Below the pieces are notes generated by a model. It did not search any database and was not told the origin of the DNA. It was given only the letters and a program-made list of their open reading frames with translations. Below are positions 60,588-64,000 of a DNA stretch of 64,000 nt, in pieces. Made by a program: the position numbers and the translations under genes. This DNA is from Pseudomonas rustica (GTDB lineage Bacteria; Pseudomonadota; Gammaproteobacteria; Pseudomonadales; Pseudomonadaceae): positions 186,001-250,000 of the forward strand of contig NZ_JAGYHF010000002.1 in NCBI RefSeq assembly GCF_018336155.1, given 5' to 3'. Every line of letters begins with the position of its first letter. Positions within the stretch are counted from its first letter, which is position 1.

Positions 60588-62687
60588 ATGCAAACTTTTT
60601 TTATCGCACCCACCGATTTTGGCGTGGGTCTGACCTCCATCAGCCTCGGGCTGGTGCGCACGCTGGAGCGAGCGGGCCTGAAAGTCGGGTTCTTCAAACC
60701 AATTGCCCAGCCGCACCCGGGCGACACCGGCCCTGAGCGTTCCACCGAACTGGTGGCGCGCACCCACGGCCTGAAACCGCCGCAACCGCTGGGCCTCGCT
60801 CACGTTGAGCGGATGCTCGGCGACGGTCAGCTTGATGAGTTGCTCGAAGAAATCATCACGCTTTACCAGCAAGCCGCCATCGGCAAAGACGTGCTGGTGG
60901 TCGAAGGCATGGTGCCGACCCGCAGCGCCAGTTATGCCGCACGGGTCAATCTGCATTTGGCCAAGAGCCTCGATGCCGAAGTGATTCTGGTCTCCGCGCC
61001 GGAAAACGAAGTGCTCGCCGAACTCTCCGGGCGCGTCGAACTGCAGGCGCAATTGTTCGGCGGGCCGAAAGACCCGAAAGTCCTTGGGGTGATCCTCAAC
61101 AAGGTCAAAACCGACGAAAGCATGGACGCCTTCGCCGCGCGTCTTAAAGAACATTCGCCATTGCTGCGCAGCGGTGATTTCCGCTTGCTCGGCTGCATTC
61201 CGTATCAACCAGAACTCAACGCCCCGCGCACCCGCGACGTCGCCGATCTGATGGGCGCGCAGGTGCTCAACGCCGGTGATTACGAAACCCGGCGGATGAC
61301 CAAAATCATCATTTGCGCGCGTACCATGCGCAACACCGTCGAGCTGCTCAAGCCCGGTGTGCTGGTGGTGACGCCAGGCGATCGCGACGACATCATCCTC
61401 GCCGTCAGCCTCGCGGCGATCAACGGCGTGCCGCTGGCGGGCCTGTTGCTGACCAGCGACACCCTGCCCGATCCGCGCATCATGGACCTCTGCCGTGGCG
61501 CGTTGCAGGCCGGTTTGCCGGTGTTGTCGGTGAGCACTGGCTCCTACGACACCGCCAATCTGCTCAACGGTCTGAACAAGGAAATCCCCATTGATGACCG
61601 CGAGCGTGCGGAGATCATCACTGATTTCGTCGCCAGCCACCTCGACGCGAAATGGCTGCACCAGCGCTGCGGCACGCCTCGGGAAATGCGCCTGTCGCCA
61701 GCGGTGTTCCGTTATCAATTGATTCAGCGTGCGCAGGCAGCGAACAAGCGCATCGTCCTGCCTGAAGGCAGCGAGCCGTTCACCGTACAAGCGGCGGCGA
61801 TCTGTCAGGAACGCGGGATCGCCCGTTGCGTGTTGCTGGCGAAACCGGAAGACGTCGAAGCCGTCGCCCGCGCCCAAGGCATCACATTGCCGCCCGGGCT
61901 GGAGATTCTTGATCCGGATCTGATCCGCGAACGCTACGTCGAGCCGATGGTGGCCCTGCGCAAAACCAAAAGCCTTAATGCGCCGATGGCCGAGCAGCAA
62001 CTGGAAGACACCGTGGTGATCGGTACCATGATGTTGGCGCTGGATGAAGTCGACGGCTTGGTCTCGGGCGTGATCAACACCACCGCCAACACCATCCGCC
62101 CTGCGTTGCAGCTGATCAAAACGGCACCGGGCTGCACGCTGGTGTCGTCGGTGTTCTTCATGCTCTTCCCGGAGGAAGTGCTGGTCTACGGCGACTGCGT
62201 GATGAACCCGCACCCAAGTGCCACCGAGCTGGCCGAGATTGCTTTGCAAAGCGCCGATTCGGCTGCGGCGTTCGGCATCACCCCGCGTGTGGCGATGATC
62301 AGTTATTCCAGCGGCGAATCGGCCACTGGCGAGGAAGTCGAAAAAGTCCGCGAGGCCACCTTGCTCGCCCACGAACAACAGCACTCGCTGCTGATCGACG
62401 GCCCGCTGCAATACGATGCTGCGGCCAACGCTGAAGTCGCCCGGCAACTGGCGCCGAACAGTCAGGTCGCCGGTCGCGCCACGGTGTTCGTCTTCCCGGA
62501 TCTGAACACCGGCAACACCACGCACAAAGCCGTGCAACGCAGCGCCGATTGCGTCAGCCTCGGGCCGATGCTGCAAGGCCTGCGCAAACCGGTGAACGAC
62601 TTGCCGCGCGGCGCGCAAGTCGATGACATCGTCTACACCATCGCCCTCACCGCGATTCAAGCCGCCAACCGACCTATGGATGTGTAA
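60588..62687 (+). CDS. pta: Phosphate acetyltransferase (long form)
   Basis: A 699-residue enzyme converting acetyl-CoA and phosphate to acetyl phosphate. Three parts: an N-terminal P-loop-like regulatory domain (MQTFFIAPTDFGVGLTSISL, about 1-220), a DRTGG domain (about 225-340) and the C-terminal PTA_PTB catalytic domain (about 375-695) with IVLPEGSEPFTVQAAAICQE, GVINTTANTIRPALQLIKTA and VFVFPDLNTGNTTHKAVQRS. Its stop is followed directly by the acyltransferase ATG. The ackA partner is not in this window. Confidence 0.95.
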   Translation: MQTFFIAPTDFGVGLTSISLGLVRTLERAGLKVGFFKPIAQPHPGDTGPERSTELVARTHGLKPPQPLGLAHVERMLGDGQLDELLEEIITLYQQAAIGKDVLVVEGMVPTRSASYAARVNLHLAKSLDAEVILVSAPENEVLAELSGRVELQAQLFGGPKDPKVLGVILNKVKTDESMDAFAARLKEHSPLLRSGDFRLLGCIPYQPELNAPRTRDVADLMGAQVLNAGDYETRRMTKIIICARTMRNTVELLKPGVLVVTPGDRDDIILAVSLAAINGVPLAGLLLTSDTLPDPRIMDLCRGALQAGLPVLSVSTGSYDTANLLNGLNKEIPIDDRERAEIITDFVASHLDAKWLHQRCGTPREMRLSPAVFRYQLIQRAQAANKRIVLPEGSEPFTVQAAAICQERGIARCVLLAKPEDVEAVARAQGITLPPGLEILDPDLIRERYVEPMVALRKTKSLNAPMAEQQLEDTVVIGTMMLALDEVDGLVSGVINTTANTIRPALQLIKTAPGCTLVSSVFFMLFPEEVLVYGDCVMNPHPSATELAEIALQSADSAAAFGITPRVAMISYSSGESATGEEVEKVREATLLAHEQQHSLLIDGPLQYDAAANAEVARQLAPNSQVAGRATVFVFPDLNTGNTTHKAVQRSADCVSLGPMLQGLRKPVNDLPRGAQVDDIVYTIALTAIQAANRPMDV

Positions 62688-63590
62688 ATGCTGGATTTTC
62701 TACCTGCACCCGTGCGCGGTGTGATCGCTTCGCTGCTGTTGGCGCTCAACACGATTCTGCTTTGCTCGTTTCTGTTCTGCGTGGCGCTGGTCAAGGCGTT
62801 GCCGTTTGCCTTCACCCAGCGCATCGCCGGTTGGCTGATGAGCCACACCCATGAAGCGTGGATCAGCAACAACAAAGGCTGGATGAACCTGGTGCGCCGC
62901 ACGCGCTGGCACCTCAGCGGCTTGCAAAGCCTCGATTATCAGCACTCGTATCTGATCACCAGTAACCACCAGAGCTGGGTCGATATTCTGGTGCTGCAAT
63001 ACGTGCTCAATCGCCGGATTCAGCCGCTAAAATTCTTCCTCAAGCAGGAGCTGATCTGGGTGCCGGTGATTGGTCTGGCGTGGTGGGCGCTGGGCTTTCC
63101 GTTCATGAAGCGCTACTCCAAGGCGTACCTGGCCAAGCACCCGGAGAAGAAAGGCAAAGACCTCGAAACCACGCGTAAAACCTGCGCGAAATTTCGCAAT
63201 AATCCGGTGGGGATTTTCAACTTCGTCGAGGGCACGCGGTTTACCGAAGGCAAACATGCACAGCAGCAATCGCCGTTCAAATATCTGCTGAAGCCGAAGG
63301 CTGGCGGGATTGCGTTTGTGCTGGATGCGATGGGCGAGCAACTGGAGTCGATCGTTAACGTGACGATTCACTACCCGGCCGGGCGTCCAGGGTTTTGGGA
63401 TTTGCTCTGCGGCAATGTGCGCGACGTGGTGGTGCACTTTGAAGAGCTGAAAATTCCGCAGCAATTCATTGGCAAGAATTACGACCAGGACGGCGAGTAT
63501 CGTTTGCAGTTTCAGGGCTGGATCAATCAGCTGTGGCTGGACAAGGATGCGCTGCTGGAACAGATGCACCGCGAATATCCGAAGCATTAA
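62688..63590 (+). CDS. Lysophospholipid acyltransferase family protein (YihG-like)
   Basis: A 300-residue membrane acyltransferase. One or two N-terminal membrane segments (GVIASLLLALNTILLCSFLF, CVALVKALPFAF) precede the catalytic part with NHQSWVD (HX4D motif), FFLKQELIWVPVIGLAWWAL, and FNFVEGTRFTEGK (the EGTR motif). This is the YihG/PlsC-like layout; it likely acylates lysophospholipids at the inner membrane. ATG immediately after the pta stop, so co-transcribed with pta. Confidence 0.9.
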   Translation: MLDFLPAPVRGVIASLLLALNTILLCSFLFCVALVKALPFAFTQRIAGWLMSHTHEAWISNNKGWMNLVRRTRWHLSGLQSLDYQHSYLITSNHQSWVDILVLQYVLNRRIQPLKFFLKQELIWVPVIGLAWWALGFPFMKRYSKAYLAKHPEKKGKDLETTRKTCAKFRNNPVGIFNFVEGTRFTEGKHAQQQSPFKYLLKPKAGGIAFVLDAMGEQLESIVNVTIHYPAGRPGFWDLLCGNVRDVVVHFEELKIPQQFIGKNYDQDGEYRLQFQGWINQLWLDKDALLEQMHREYPKH

Positions 63591-63592
63591 GA

Positions 63593-63674
63593 TCAAAAGA
63601 TCGCAGCCTTCGGCAGCTCCTACACTGGATCGGCGTACATCCTGTAGGAGCTGCCGAAGGCTGCGATCTTTTGA
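63593..63674. repeat. REPIN, family 'tgtaggagctgccg'
   Basis: 32-bp perfect arms at 63593-63624 and 63643-63674, starting just after the acyltransferase stop. Confidence 0.85.
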
Positions 63675-63688
63675 CTTTTAAAGGTCAC

Positions 63689-63728
63689 AAAAAAAGCCCG
63701 CCGATGATCACTCATCGGCGGGCTTTTT
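63689..63728. terminator. Bidirectional intrinsic terminator
   Basis: 17-bp stem AAAAAGCCCGCCGATGA and its complement (63691-63707/63712-63728), loop TCAC, A-run left and T-run right, serving the convergent acyltransferase and APS kinase genes. Confidence 0.88.
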
Positions 63729-63743
63729 GCTTTCCGCTAACGC

Positions 63744-64000
63744 TTAGATCGCGCCACGCTGACGCAGCAGATCCAGCACTTGCTTGACGCTTTCTTCCAG
63801 ACTCAGCGTCTGCGTGTCGATCACCAGATCGGCATTCAGCGGCACGTCGTACGGGAAGGATTCGCCCGGGATGTTGTCGCCACCGGCGGCATACAGACCT
63901 TGCGGATCACGCTCGGCGCACACGGCCGGCGAGGCCTGTACGTAGACCGTCAGCAGACGATCCTTGCCGATCAGATCCTTGGCCTGTTCACGCCCTTCGG
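63744..64000 (-). CDS. cysC: Adenylyl-sulfate (APS) kinase, C-terminal part only
   Basis: The last 85 residues of a minus-strand gene whose start lies beyond the window: EGREQAKDLIGKDRLLTVYV, QASPAVCAERDPQGLYAAGG, then NIPGESFPYDVPLNADLVID and a helical end. The xVCAERDPQGLY and PYDVPLNADLVIDT phrases fit APS kinase, which phosphorylates adenylyl sulfate to PAPS. The N-terminal P-loop is not in view, so a CysNC fusion cannot be ruled out, though the tail looks like the stand-alone type. Confidence 0.75.
   Translation of the reverse strand, partial: EGREQAKDLIGKDRLLTVYVQASPAVCAERDPQGLYAAGGDNIPGESFPYDVPLNADLVIDTQTLSLEESVKQVLDLLRQRGAI

Noticed and set aside
60321..62660. Long open frame antisense to pta (779 codons)
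   Set aside because: pta is clear and complete on the other strand; the antisense product has no recognisable domain.

Overview
The window is a stretch of chromosome that looks like Pseudomonas, most likely the fluorescens group. The evidence is the gene content (homogentisate operon, DUF3509, DUF6124, HopJ/DUF1244, class II LitR-like regulator with a short LOV protein), the G+C-rich coding sequence, and many REP/REPIN-type palindromes of kinds common in that group. No rRNA, tRNA, CRISPR array or transposase gene was seen. Both ends cut a gene.

Layout: 1-5.0 kb, aromatic-acid type efflux genes (FUSC, NodT-type outer membrane factor) with a divergent LysR regulator. 5-10 kb, a DUF6124 gene behind a strongly structured leader, ghrB-type reductase, DUF2165 membrane protein, EamA exporter and AraC regulator. 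10-20.7 kb, two iron-signalling systems (ECF sigma, FecR, TonB receptor) facing away from one Fur-box-like site; one also carries DUF3649-PepSY-DUF3325. 20.9-28.5 kb, DUF559 endonuclease, RaiA/HPF-like protein, LysR/sdaA, DUF3509, psiE, LexA-boxed yebG, an amino acid dehydrogenase homologue lacking one catalytic lysine, and SirB1. 28.5-34.3 kb, tyrosine/phenylalanine degradation (hmgA-fahA-maiA, transporter, hmgR). 34.3-43.1 kb, a truncated possible toxin fragment, a MalT-type LuxR regulator, the DUF1329/DUF1302 pair, and a lower-G+C island with two related small genes and duplicated flanks. 43.2-48.6 kb, SDR, hydrolase, aldolase, LrgAB with LysR, flavodoxin. 48.7-53.5 kb, a light-response-like set: LOV protein, PilZ-like protein, MerR/LitR-like regulator, ABM-domain protein, folM-folE-folX. 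53.6-64 kb, housekeeping: DUF1244-hopJ, trxB, cysZ, glycosyltransferase, Old Yellow Enzyme, glutathione peroxidase, slyD, DUF3565, pta, acyltransferase, and the end of an APS kinase.

The least ordinary part is 41.5-43.25 kb. Two small paralogous proteins with a GPNWK..(K/E)F signature each follow a copy of the same terminator (58 bp identical), and each is followed by the 3' end of the same SDR gene: an intact one after the second gene, a diverged relic after the first. A 20-codon open frame ends in TAATG overlap with the first gene. This is the pattern of a cassette site where orphan immunity-type genes accumulate, but the function is inferred from architecture only. Other leads are the three-way-junction leader of the DUF6124 gene, the dehydrogenase lysine loss, the DUF559 gene whose stop codon is supplied by a repeat element, and the LOV/LitR/pterin neighbourhood.
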